NCBI GenBank assembly: GCA_002714565.1
Contig: PAXU01000054.1
Location: forward strand, 12,569 to 17,743
From: Rhodopirellula sp.
GTDB lineage: Bacteria; Planctomycetota; Planctomycetia; Pirellulales; Pirellulaceae
Direction: 5' to 3'
DNA: 5,175 nt
This document shows positions 1 through 5,175 of the stretch, in pieces. The notes under the pieces are model-generated. The model worked only from the letters and a program-made list of their open reading frames with translations. It was not told the DNA's origin and ran no database searches. The translations under genes were made by a program, and so were the position numbers. Numbering within the stretch: the first letter of the stretch is position 1; each line of letters opens with the position of its first letter.

Positions 1-56
1 GATATCCATGCGCAATGTAAATGATCGACATATAGCTGTAACACTGAGAAACGACA

Positions 57-998
57 ATGAAAAAGTCCGTAACTCGCCGTCTCGCTTTGGTACTTATTGC
101 TGCTTCTGTAACAGGATGCACAACCACTAAACCAAGCCTGCTAAATAAAATTGGATTCGGCAAGAACCAAGCTGACGTACCAGCGCCCGCAGTCGACAAT
201 GTGCTGGACGGTACCGACTATGAACAATCTTTGGAGACATTTACCGCTCGAGAAGCTGAATTGGCCAAAGGCGATACCTTCATGGAAAAGAAGGACTATG
301 ACACAGCGATCGCATGCTATAGCGAAGTCATCAAGCTCGATCCGAAAGCAGCTGGCGGATTCCTAAAACGTGGAATCGCCTTTTCCAAAAAAGGACTGAC
401 TGAATTCGCAATCAATGACTTTAGCTTCGCGATCAAACTAGACTCCAATAACGTGGAAGCTCTGATAGAACGCGGCCAAAGCCTCGAAAAAACCGGAAAG
501 ACCGAATTTGCTATCGCTGATTACAGCGAGGCTATTCGAATTGAGCCATCCACTGCTCAGGCCTACTCACTTCGCGGTGAAGCTTATTTTAGCAGTGGCA
601 ACATGGAACTTACGATTGCCAACTATACCGATGCACTGCGATATGATTCAGAATCAGCAGAAATGTACTTCAAACGCGGTATTGCACAGCATAACCAAGG
701 GAAGTTTGAAAACGCCTTTAGTGACTACACCCAGGCAATCCGACTGGATGATACTCTCGTTCAAGCTTATGTAAACCGTGGTGACCTGGGCATACACACC
801 AAGGCATACGATCAAGCTGTCGCTGACTATTCACATGCAATTGAGATCAACCCGGAATTGGGAATCGCGTACTACAACCGTGGAATGGCCAATCGCAAGC
901 TCGGAAATCATGAAGCAGCCATTGCTGACTACAACGAAGCGAAGCGACTGCAAGCTGTGAATTCACCCAACGTCACAACTGCGTCCTTCAATCGGTAG
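57..998 (+). CDS. TPR-repeat lipoprotein
   Basis: This 313-residue protein is a probable membrane-anchored scaffold; no enzymatic motif is visible. Residues 1-20 form a lipoprotein signal peptide: a KK..RR basic start, a hydrophobic LALVLIAASV core and the lipobox V-T-G-C, with Cys21 as the lipidation site. Residues 22-64 are a low-complexity linker. Residues 65-302 are seven consecutive 34-residue tetratricopeptide repeats (65-98, 99-132, 133-166, 167-200, 201-234, 235-268, 269-302) with no gaps. Gly at repeat position 8 is kept in all seven, Tyr or Phe at 24 in all, and Ala at 20 and 27 in most. Many units carry an RG near position 8 and a DY near 24. TPR arrays bind other proteins; the partner is unknown. 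The ATG is chosen because the signal peptide begins there; a weak TGAGAA lies 6 bases upstream. The start of its transcription unit lies at or before the window edge. The fold is certain, the role is not. Confidence 0.93.
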   Translation: MKKSVTRRLALVLIAASVTGCTTTKPSLLNKIGFGKNQADVPAPAVDNVLDGTDYEQSLETFTAREAELAKGDTFMEKKDYDTAIACYSEVIKLDPKAAGGFLKRGIAFSKKGLTEFAINDFSFAIKLDSNNVEALIERGQSLEKTGKTEFAIADYSEAIRIEPSTAQAYSLRGEAYFSSGNMELTIANYTDALRYDSESAEMYFKRGIAQHNQGKFENAFSDYTQAIRLDDTLVQAYVNRGDLGIHTKAYDQAVADYSHAIEINPELGIAYYNRGMANRKLGNHEAAIADYNEAKRLQAVNSPNVTTASFNR

Positions 999-1010
999 CA
1001 TCTGCTACCG
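993..1010 (+). other. Perfect hairpin spanning the TPR gene stop codon
   Basis: CGGTAGCA at 993-1000 is followed by TC and the exact complement TGCTACCG at 1003-1010. In RNA this gives a 7-bp stem with a 4-base loop. The TAG stop (996-998) lies inside the 5' arm. No T-run follows, so it is not a classical intrinsic terminator. It may protect the mRNA 3' end or slow ribosomes at termination; both are inference. Confidence 0.6.
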
Positions 1011-1065
1011 TCAGACGAAGCTTGCATTACGTGACCACGGCGTTTACTCGATTCTTCTGATCCTG

Positions 1066-1119
1066 TTCACAACCCGAATAATCCGAACTTCTATGAGATT
1101 ACGGGTGTGAATTTGCTTT
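1066..1119 (+). terminator. Bulged 15-bp stem-loop with weak T tract; candidate terminator or leader element
   Basis: TTCACA (1066-1071), CCCG (1073-1076) and TAATC (1079-1083) pair in order with GATTA (1097-1101), CGGG (1102-1105) and TGTGAA (1106-1111). This makes 15 Watson-Crick pairs, interrupted only by a bulged A (1072) and AA (1077-1078), around a 13-base loop. An interrupted T tract, TTTGCTTT (1112-1119), follows directly. It sits 68 bases after the TPR stop and 95 bases before the adaptor start, so it could end the TPR transcript or act as a leader structure. Pairing was read by eye and no folding energy was computed. Confidence 0.45.
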
Positions 1120-1157
1120 GGTGAAAGAGCCTTAAACCCTGCCTAAAATCACCAGAG
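1116..1157 (+). other. Second stem-loop in the adaptor leader
   Basis: CTTTGGTGA (1116-1124) pairs with TCACCAGAG (1149-1157) over nine positions, eight Watson-Crick pairs and one U-G, around a 24-base loop. It begins where the preceding stem-loop's T tract ends, so its 5' arm shares CTTT with that tract. The two structures are tandem rather than fully exclusive. The function is unknown. It could be chance, but its placement beside another long stem makes it worth recording. Confidence 0.4.
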
Positions 1158-1162
1158 ACGCT

Positions 1163-1168
1163 TATACT
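1163..1168 (+). promoter_or_regulatory. Possible -10 box for the adaptor-permease operon
   Basis: TATACT matches five of six positions of the bacterial -10 consensus TATAAT and lies 37 bases before the adaptor ATG. The sequence 17 bases upstream (TGCCTA) is a poor -35 match and there is no extended -10 TG. This is a weak call; planctomycete promoters are poorly defined. Confidence 0.25.
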
Positions 1169-1205
1169 AAAGGTCTAACCAAACCTCCCTCCTTTAAGAA
1201 GCACG
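1168..1205 (+). promoter_or_regulatory. Leader stem next to the weak ribosome binding site of the adaptor gene
   Basis: TAAAGG (1168-1173) is exactly complementary to CCTTTA (1191-1196), leaving a 17-base loop rich in C (ACCTCCCT). The 3' arm abuts, and shares one base with, the only Shine-Dalgarno-like sequence, AAGAAG at 1196-1201, four bases before ATG. The stem could modulate ribosome access. If transcription starts from the TATACT at 1163 the 5' arm would be lost, so the stem matters only for transcripts beginning further upstream. Confidence 0.3.
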
Positions 1206-2666
1206 ATGAGAGAACAAATCACTAAATGGATTGGTCGCGGCGTAACACTTGCTATCATCACCGCGTGCATCGTTGTTGGCTCCAATTACCTGCTCGATTC
1301 AAACGAGCAGGAGAAGCAGGACGAAATCGACAAAGCACTCGTCCACGAAGTTGCACAGTCTGATTTCGCTGCCTTTGTTACTGAAACTGGTGACGTGGTA
1401 AGCGCCAGCAACGAAGAAGTTCGCTGCGAAATCGAATCACGCAATGGTGCCGGAACTCAGATCATCTGGATCATTGAAGAAGGCACCAATGTTGACGAAG
1501 GCGAAGAGTTGATCCACTTCGATTCAGCAGCATTAGAAAACGAATTCACCGCACAAAAGATCATCGTTGCCAATGACAAGGCACTCCTCACTCAGGCTGA
1601 AAGCAATCTCGATAACGCCAAACGGACACTGACCGAGTACAAGGAAGGTTTATACCAACAGGAAATTAACGTTTTGGAAGGTGATGTGTTCGTTGCTCAA
1701 GAAGAATACAAGCGTTACGAAGCCATGTTCAAACATAGCAAGCAGTTCGCACAGGCTGGATTCATTACAGAGCTACAACTCCAAGGTGACAGCTTTCGTT
1801 TGGAAAAAGCCGGGCGTGATGTTGATGCCGCAAAGCTAAAGCTTGATGTATATAGCAAATTCACACGCGACAAGATGGTCGGTCAACTAGAAGCCGAGAT
1901 TGCCAAGTCTGAAGCTGCAAAGGAAGCCGCCACTTATACCTATACGCTCAGTACGCAAAAACAACAGGAAATCGAGGATCAGATTAAGGCGTGTATCGTT
2001 ACCGCACCGACCGCTGGCCAAGTCGTTTATGCGAACGACGAGCGTCGTGGAGTGGTCATCGAAGAAGGAACCACCATTCGACATCGCCAAATCGTCATTC
2101 GACTACCGGACATTAATAACATGGAAATCCATGTGCGTGTCAACGAATCACATGTTAACCGAGTAACCTCAAAGCAACTGGCACGAATCGAATTGGACTC
2201 TGACCCTGATAACACGCTGATTGGGGAAGTTACCGAAGTTGCTGCTTATCCCTTTCCGCTTCGTTGGCACGGTGCACCGCTTGAATACCACACCGAAGTA
2301 AAGATCACACAAGCTACACCTGGAATTCGCCCCGGCATGCGAGGCAAAGTTCGAATTTACTTCGAAGAAAAGTCAAGCGTGATCCAAGTGCCGCTCGCAG
2401 CAATCATTGAGCACGAAGAGCAATTCTTCTGCCTGATTCGCGAAAAGAACGACTGGATACCCCGCGAAGTATTTGTTGGATCAAACAATAACAGCCAGGT
2501 AATCGTGACCGGTGGCCTTACACCAGGTGATCAAGTTGCTCTCACCCCATTCCGATTTATCAAACGTTCTGACCTACCTGAAACAGCAGCATCTACGGTC
2601 GCCGGAAATGACAATCGCAGCAAGGATTCGCTTGATAACGTAGCAGCAAGAAGTGGCACACGTTAA
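1206..2666 (+). CDS. Periplasmic adaptor (membrane fusion) protein, MacA/HlyD type
   Basis: This 486-residue inner-membrane-anchored adaptor should dock an ABC permease and bridge the periplasm. Residues 1-10 are a short cytoplasmic start and about 11-30 form one transmembrane helix. Residues ~55-112 are the first half of the lipoyl-like domain, with the IEEGTNVDEGEELIHFD motif at 90-106. Residues ~112-262 are a long helical hairpin rich in Ala, Glu, Lys and Gln, with its tip near 176-195 (AQAGFITELQLQ). The second lipoyl half follows at ~263-300, starting with the family hallmark IVTAPTAGQVVY. A beta-barrel spans ~303-385 (NMEIHVRVNESHVNRV, GIRPGMRGKV), and a C-terminal domain at ~390-450 has VPLAAI and GGLTPGDQVAL. 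Residues 451-486 are a polar tail. It is longer than Escherichia coli MacA (371 residues). The permease gene starts 2 bp after the stop, so the two are surely an operon. The cargo cannot be told from the sequence. The symbol macA is withheld because this family is broad. Confidence 0.9.
   Translation: MREQITKWIGRGVTLAIITACIVVGSNYLLDSNEQEKQDEIDKALVHEVAQSDFAAFVTETGDVVSASNEEVRCEIESRNGAGTQIIWIIEEGTNVDEGEELIHFDSAALENEFTAQKIIVANDKALLTQAESNLDNAKRTLTEYKEGLYQQEINVLEGDVFVAQEEYKRYEAMFKHSKQFAQAGFITELQLQGDSFRLEKAGRDVDAAKLKLDVYSKFTRDKMVGQLEAEIAKSEAAKEAATYTYTLSTQKQQEIEDQIKACIVTAPTAGQVVYANDERRGVVIEEGTTIRHRQIVIRLPDINNMEIHVRVNESHVNRVTSKQLARIELDSDPDNTLIGEVTEVAAYPFPLRWHGAPLEYHTEVKITQATPGIRPGMRGKVRIYFEEKSSVIQVPLAAIIEHEEQFFCLIREKNDWIPREVFVGSNNNSQVIVTGGLTPGDQVALTPFRFIKRSDLPETAASTVAGNDNRSKDSLDNVAARSGTR
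1289..1311 (+). repeat. Perfect 8-bp hairpin inside the adaptor gene
   Basis: CCTGCTCG (1289-1296) and CGAGCAGG (1304-1311) are exact inverted repeats around the loop ATTCAAA. The hairpin lies in codons 28-36, just after the transmembrane helix. It could slow ribosomes while the helix inserts, but a chance origin within coding sequence is quite possible. Confidence 0.4.
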
Positions 2667-2668
2667 TC

Positions 2669-3994
2669 ATGATGATCTTCCAGCTACGCACGTGGCGGGT
2701 CGGTATCAACAGCCTCTTTCTTCATCCGCTCCGTTCACTTCTTACCATCCTTGGTATCTTCGTCGGTGTGGCGAGTGTAATCTGGTTGCTCGCGATCAGT
2801 GAAGGCATCAGCCTAGAAGCACAACGGCAAATCGAAGAGCTAGGTGCACGTAATGTCATTCTGCGAAGCATACTGCCCGTTGACGAAAACTCCGGTGATT
2901 CTGAAGTCCTGTTTGTAAAATATGGAATCAAACGTGACGACGTCGAGGCGTTGCTTAAAATCGAATCGGTTAAGGATCATATCCTGATTCGAGAAACCAA
3001 GCGTGAAGCCCATTACGGCGCCGTTACCGTAGAAGGCCACATCGTCGCATGCACTCCCGAATATCGGGAAATGATGAGGCTCGAAGTCAATCGAGGTGAA
3101 TTCATCTCAGACATCCACGTTTCACAGCGATCCAATGTCTGCGCCCTGTCGAGTGAAGTTGCCAATCGGTTCTTTCCCGCTGAAAACCCACTCGGTAAAG
3201 CTATCCGTATCCGCGATATTCCATATGTCGTCATTGGCGTGATGGAACCACGTACAGCTATGGCTGGTATCGGAAGTTCACTGGCTGCCCAGGATTTTAC
3301 GAGTGATATCTACATACCACTGAAGACATTTTGGCAACGAATCGGCGATGTTGTGCTGTTTCAAACCGCCGGCTCGCGAACGGGTGAAGAAGTTCAATTA
3401 AGCCAAATCACTTTCCAGGTGGATTCCATCGATCAGGTTGTTGCGACCGCCGAAGCTATTGAACGTACCATGAATAAGCTGCATAAGACCAAAGACTATG
3501 CAGTAGTCGTGCCATTGGAGTTACTCGAACAGGCACGTACAACCCGCTTGATGTTTATGGTATTCATGGGATTGATTGCCGCGGTGACGCTTGTCGTGGG
3601 TGGTATCGGAATTATGAACATCATGTTGGCGACTGTTACGGAACGCACACGAGAAATTGGGATACGTCGCGCACTCGGTGCCAAGCAAAACGACATCACA
3701 CGCCAATTCCTTACAGAGACGGTGGTATTGTCCGTTGGCGGCGGACTAACTGGAATTGTTGGTGGATTGTTCTGTCCAACGTTTATCAACTACGTACGCG
3801 ACTGGCTTTCCAAGGAATTCCCGGAAATGATGGCCACGCTACCATCCGCAGTGCAAAACGTAACTCCGACCATTGTTCCATGGTCGATCCCTCTCGCATT
3901 TGGCATCTCGGTAATCGTCGGCGTAATCTTCGGCATCTATCCGGCAATCCGTGCTGCAAAGATGGACCCGATCGAAGCACTGCGACACGAGTAA
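2669..3994 (+). CDS. ABC transporter permease, MacB/FtsX type, without its own ATPase domain
   Basis: This 441-residue inner-membrane protein has the four-helix MacB/LolC/FtsX design. The first helix is ~24-45 (LLTILGIFVGVASVIWLLAI), followed by the amphipathic SEGISLEAQRQIEELGARNV. A large periplasmic MacB-type domain fills ~46-290. The second helix is ~294-320. The FtsX cytoplasmic signature follows at 323-350, TERTREIGIRRALGAKQNDI then TRQFLTE, which is the coupling surface for an ATPase. Helices three and four are ~351-375 and ~405-427. The typical ending, P-A-I-R-A-A-x-x-x-P-I-E-A-L-R-x-E, closes the protein. E. coli MacB (648 residues) carries an N-terminal nucleotide-binding domain; this protein begins directly with the membrane part and has no Walker A or LSGGQ. 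A separate ATPase must serve it. ATG at 2669 is followed by another ATG at 2672, and either may start. There is no clear Shine-Dalgarno, so coupling to the adaptor stop 2 bp upstream is likely. The substrate is unknown. Confidence 0.92.
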   Translation: MMIFQLRTWRVGINSLFLHPLRSLLTILGIFVGVASVIWLLAISEGISLEAQRQIEELGARNVILRSILPVDENSGDSEVLFVKYGIKRDDVEALLKIESVKDHILIRETKREAHYGAVTVEGHIVACTPEYREMMRLEVNRGEFISDIHVSQRSNVCALSSEVANRFFPAENPLGKAIRIRDIPYVVIGVMEPRTAMAGIGSSLAAQDFTSDIYIPLKTFWQRIGDVVLFQTAGSRTGEEVQLSQITFQVDSIDQVVATAEAIERTMNKLHKTKDYAVVVPLELLEQARTTRLMFMVFMGLIAAVTLVVGGIGIMNIMLATVTERTREIGIRRALGAKQNDITRQFLTETVVLSVGGGLTGIVGGLFCPTFINYVRDWLSKEFPEMMATLPSAVQNVTPTIVPWSIPLAFGISVIVGVIFGIYPAIRAAKMDPIEALRHE

Positions 3995-3997
3995 CGC

Positions 3998-4027
3998 TGT
4001 GGTTTTGCGAGGCTTGGCCTAACCGCA
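3998..4027 (+). terminator. Hairpin just after the permease stop; candidate transcript end
   Basis: TGTGGTT (3998-4004) pairs with AACCGCA (4021-4027) over seven positions with one U-G. Above a 5-base bulge (TTGCG, 4005-4009), AGGC (4010-4013) pairs with GCCT (4017-4020) around the loop TTG. The hairpin begins three bases after the stop codon. No T-run follows, so if it ends or protects the operon mRNA it is not by the standard intrinsic route. Its 3' arm is also part of the larger inverted repeat, so the two folds compete. Confidence 0.4.
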
Positions 4028-4149
4028 ACTCCCGTGTAACGAGGCGCTAGCCGAGGAAGGCGGAGGATGCGAGAATTCTGCCAACAATGCCCGCATCCAA
4101 TTCCCGTGTCGCCCTAATAGCTCGTTGGAATATAGTGCGGTTAGGAAGC
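4012..4149. repeat. Nested imperfect inverted repeat, about 128-138 nt
   Basis: Several complementary pairs share one centre near 4081.5. They are CCTAACCGCA (4018-4027) with TGCGGTTAGG (4136-4145), AACGAG (4038-4043) with CTCGTT (4121-4126), CTA (4047-4049) with TAG (4118-4120), GGCG (4059-4062) with CGCC (4110-4113), and GGATGCG (4065-4071) with CGCATCC (4092-4098). GCTT (4012-4015) with AAGC (4146-4149) extends the base beyond a GG bulge. About 34 pairs are thus aligned on one axis, with a 20-base loop. This geometry suggests one long cruciform or RNA stem, such as a decayed palindromic repeat, miniature element or structured RNA. The identity is not recognised. Confidence 0.55.
4026..4109. 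repeat. Short direct repeat inside the inverted repeat
   Basis: CAACTCCCGTGT (4026-4037) and CAATTCCCGTGT (4098-4109) match at 11 of 12 positions, with starts 72 bases apart. The copies occupy non-equivalent places in the two arms of the larger inverted repeat. They may mark an internal duplication or recombination, or may be chance. Confidence 0.35.
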
Positions 4150-4155
4150 ATGGGT

Positions 4156-4179
4156 GGGGCATTCCCCTTAGGGGAGGCC
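4156..4179. other. G/C-run hairpin with two alternative folds
   Basis: GGGG (4156-4159), CCCC (4164-4167) and GGGG (4171-4174) lie in a row. CCCC can pair with either G run. The downstream fold is stronger: CCCC-TTA-GGGG is extended by T-A, T-G and, past one bulged A, by GGC (4158-4160) with GCC (4177-4179). On the minus strand this lies 30 bases beyond the stop of the remnant frame and could help end leftward transcripts, but no T-run follows. Confidence 0.4.
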
Positions 4180-4208
4180 AGATTAGCTACGTCGAATCAG
4201 CAAATACG

Positions 4209-4349
4209 TTATGGCTTAAGTGCTTTTTCGCTAGTCTTAATGAACTTGTCGACAGTGGAACGCTTCAGAGAGTCCACTAGTACATTCAGCGGGATATCTT
4301 CTAGTTTCTTGAATTGCACCAATGACTTTCCCTTGATGATCCTCTCTGT
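4209..4349 (-). pseudogene. Possible C-terminal remnant of a DUF1801-like protein gene
   Basis: Directly after the hydrolase stop, and in the same reading frame, the minus strand stays open for 46 codons to a TAA at 4211-4209. The peptide looks like real protein. It contains GKSLVQFKKLEDIPLNVLV and, further on, a VDKFIKTSEKALKP ending. This resembles, from memory, the C-terminal part of DUF1801-domain proteins (GKS-x-x-x-F-K-K-L-E-D-x-P-L then V-D-x-F-I). The N-terminal two thirds of such a protein, normally over 100 residues, would have to lie where the hydrolase gene now is, so only the tail survives. No ATG is present. GTG (4319) or TTG (4322, with an AAGGGA six bases before) could start a 36- or 37-residue peptide. 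It may be a decaying fragment, a tiny gene or a read-through extension. The family match is tentative. Confidence 0.4.
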
Positions 4350-5078
4350 TTACTTGGCTTTCTTAAGCGCCTTCTTAATCGCAATCGTCGCTTGTTCTGC
4401 CAGTTTAATAGAGCCTTCCGTCGTATAGTGGACATCGGCTTTACGTTGCAAATCACTGATTTTTCTGATGGAGTAGGTGTACTGATCATCAATCGCGATC
4501 TTCTGTTTTCGCATAATTCGTTTTGCAACGTCGTTGTATGTTTTAGAGTCCCCAACAACTCGCCCTTTTGCGCCTTCTGGTACCGGTGTTGTTGTACGCC
4601 ATATCAATGTGGCACCAGTTTCTTGCATTCGCTCTACAAGTGTTTTTAGATTGGATTCATATTCATCACTTGGCACTTGTTGATGACTGCTGGCGTCGTT
4701 GGGGTCAGCAAGATTTTCGTTGTTCGGTCCCATGTATTTGAGATCATGTAGCCCCCAGTTGAAGTGAATGACATCCCATTTGCCATCACCCAGCCATGCA
4801 TCAATATTCTCTAATCCTCTTGTTGTTGGACCACAATTCGTTAACGGTCTATGGACATTGGCAACGCCTTTTAGCATCGCGCGTACATGTGCTGTATATC
4901 CAATCGAAATGGAATCCCCGATCAGTAGTACTCTCGGAAGTCCTGGGACATCTTCAACCTGTGCAAAAGCAGGATTAGGATTTCGTTTCGGCGGTTGCTT
5001 AGTGGGCTGTTGTGCGACTGCTGTTGTCGTGGCAATCAGAGCGATCAACGTAGCGATGGTGAAAATATGTAGCTTCAT
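4350..5078 (-). CDS. Exported SGNH/GDSL-type hydrolase
   Basis: This 242-residue secreted hydrolase is probably an esterase or acetylesterase; the substrate cannot be read from sequence. Residues 1-22 are a signal peptide (MKLH start, [12 protein letters not shown] core, cleavage after A-V-A), followed by a Pro-rich linker 23-36. The catalytic domain begins at [12 protein letters not shown] (50-61), block I, with Ser56 the likely nucleophile. Block II has [13 protein letters not shown] (81-93), with Gly83 the likely oxyanion donor. HFNWGLHDL (105-113) stands at block [14 protein letters not shown] (213-223) supplies the Asp215/His217 end of the triad, so Asp is two rather than three residues before His. 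The basic tail ends IKKALKKAK. An in-frame ATG (5129) and GTG (5150) lie upstream, but they would bury the signal peptide behind 17 or 24 polar residues, so ATG at 5078 is chosen; it has no clear Shine-Dalgarno. It converges with the permease gene and is probably unrelated to it. Marine planctomycetes carry many such enzymes, often for polysaccharide use. Confidence 0.88.
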   Translation of the reverse strand: MKLHIFTIATLIALIATTTAVAQQPTKQPPKRNPNPAFAQVEDVPGLPRVLLIGDSISIGYTAHVRAMLKGVANVHRPLTNCGPTTRGLENIDAWLGDGKWDVIHFNWGLHDLKYMGPNNENLADPNDASSHQQVPSDEYESNLKTLVERMQETGATLIWRTTTPVPEGAKGRVVGDSKTYNDVAKRIMRKQKIAIDDQYTYSIRKISDLQRKADVHYTTEGSIKLAEQATIAIKKALKKAK

Positions 5079-5175
5079 TCGAGTCGATTCAAAAAGGTGC
5101 GGCGGTATAGCTAGTGTATTAATTTTCATTTTAGCTGATGTAAGTGCCACGCGGTTACATAGATCGTTTTTGCAC
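5079..5175 (-). other. Upstream region of the hydrolase gene
   Basis: This A/T-rich leader contains in-frame GTG (5150) and ATG (5129) codons without intervening stops, and hexamers such as TAAAAT and TACACT on the minus strand that resemble -10 boxes. None is matched by a convincing -35 box at normal spacing. No other gene is seen before the window ends. Confidence 0.4.

Larger units (their letters stand above)
3995..4349. other. Convergent intergenic region between the permease and hydrolase genes
   Basis: These 355 bases hold no convincing complete gene. The left part (3998-4179) is dense in inverted repeats and contains no long T-run on either strand, so no textbook terminator is present for either flanking gene. 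The right part (4209-4349) holds a protein-like open frame on the minus strand, given as its own entry. Confidence 0.7.

Noticed and set aside
1..56. Promoter for the TPR gene (TATAGC near 31-36, TCGACA at 25-30).
   Set aside because: The two hexamers are not at a workable spacing and the flank is cut by the window edge.
1184..1195. CCTCCCTCCTTT upstream of the adaptor, resembling the 3' end of 16S rRNA.
   Set aside because: It is a short pyrimidine tract with no other rRNA sequence around it. It is not a ribosome binding site, since it has the same sense as the anti-Shine-Dalgarno.
4017..4146. Integron attC site: GCCTAAC at one end fits RYYYAAC, and GTTAGGA at the other nearly fits GTTRRRY, about 130 bases apart.
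   Set aside because: The last base of the right box is A, not a pyrimidine. No convincing inner core sites, no integrase and no second attC are in the window. The match is kept only as a hypothesis to test with an attC covariance model.
4087..4428. 113-residue plus-strand open frame starting MPASNSRVALIARW.
   Set aside because: It overlaps the 3' end of the hydrolase on the opposite strand and runs through the inverted repeat. No ribosome binding site or recognisable family is seen, and the minus-strand frame over the same bases looks more protein-like.
4301..4558. 85-residue minus-strand frame rich in Arg and Lys.
   Set aside because: It is an out-of-frame shadow of the hydrolase C-terminus; the Arg-rich run comes from the AAG/GCC-rich tail read in another frame.
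4350..5150. Longer hydrolase beginning at GTG 5150 or ATG 5129.
   Set aside because: A clear signal peptide begins at ATG 5078; longer forms would place polar residues before it.
1..5175. CRISPR array, tRNA, rRNA, insertion sequence, toxin-antitoxin or phage-defence system.
   Set aside because: No regularly spaced repeats, clover-leaf sequences, transposase frames or defence protein motifs were seen on either strand.

Overview
The window reads as an ordinary chromosomal stretch from a bacterium with a Gram-negative type envelope. The best guess is a planctomycete of the Pirellulales kind. This rests on family resemblance recalled from memory: the SGNH hydrolase has the [13 protein letters not shown] and HFNWGLHDL blocks, and the adaptor protein has a coiled-coil tip reading GFITELQLQ. 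Both are styles I associate with that phylum. No rRNA or marker gene is present, so the assignment is inference.

Layout: (1) 57-998 (+) encodes a lipoprotein made almost entirely of seven in-register TPR units. (2) 999-1205 is a structured gap holding a perfect hairpin across the TPR stop codon, a bulged 15-bp stem-loop that may be a terminator, and two more stem-loops leading to the next ribosome binding site. (3) 1206-2666 and 2669-3994 (+) are a two-gene operon, 2 bp apart. It encodes a MacA/HlyD-like periplasmic adaptor and a MacB/FtsX-like ABC permease; no ATP-binding subunit is encoded in the window. (4) 3995-4349 is the convergent gap. It holds a nested 128-138 nt imperfect inverted repeat, smaller competing hairpins, a short direct repeat and, on the minus strand, a 46-codon open frame that looks like the tail of a lost gene, possibly DUF1801-like. 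(5) 4350-5078 (-) encodes an exported SGNH/GDSL-type hydrolase.

How the genes work together: the adaptor and permease should form an inner-membrane mechanotransmission or export complex of the MacAB/LolCDE type, drawing a nucleotide-binding subunit and perhaps an outer-membrane channel from elsewhere. The TPR lipoprotein lies upstream in the same direction, but the structured gap makes co-transcription uncertain. The hydrolase is a separate convergent unit. I see no CRISPR array, tRNA, rRNA, insertion sequence or recognisable defence system. The most unusual material is in the two intergenic regions.
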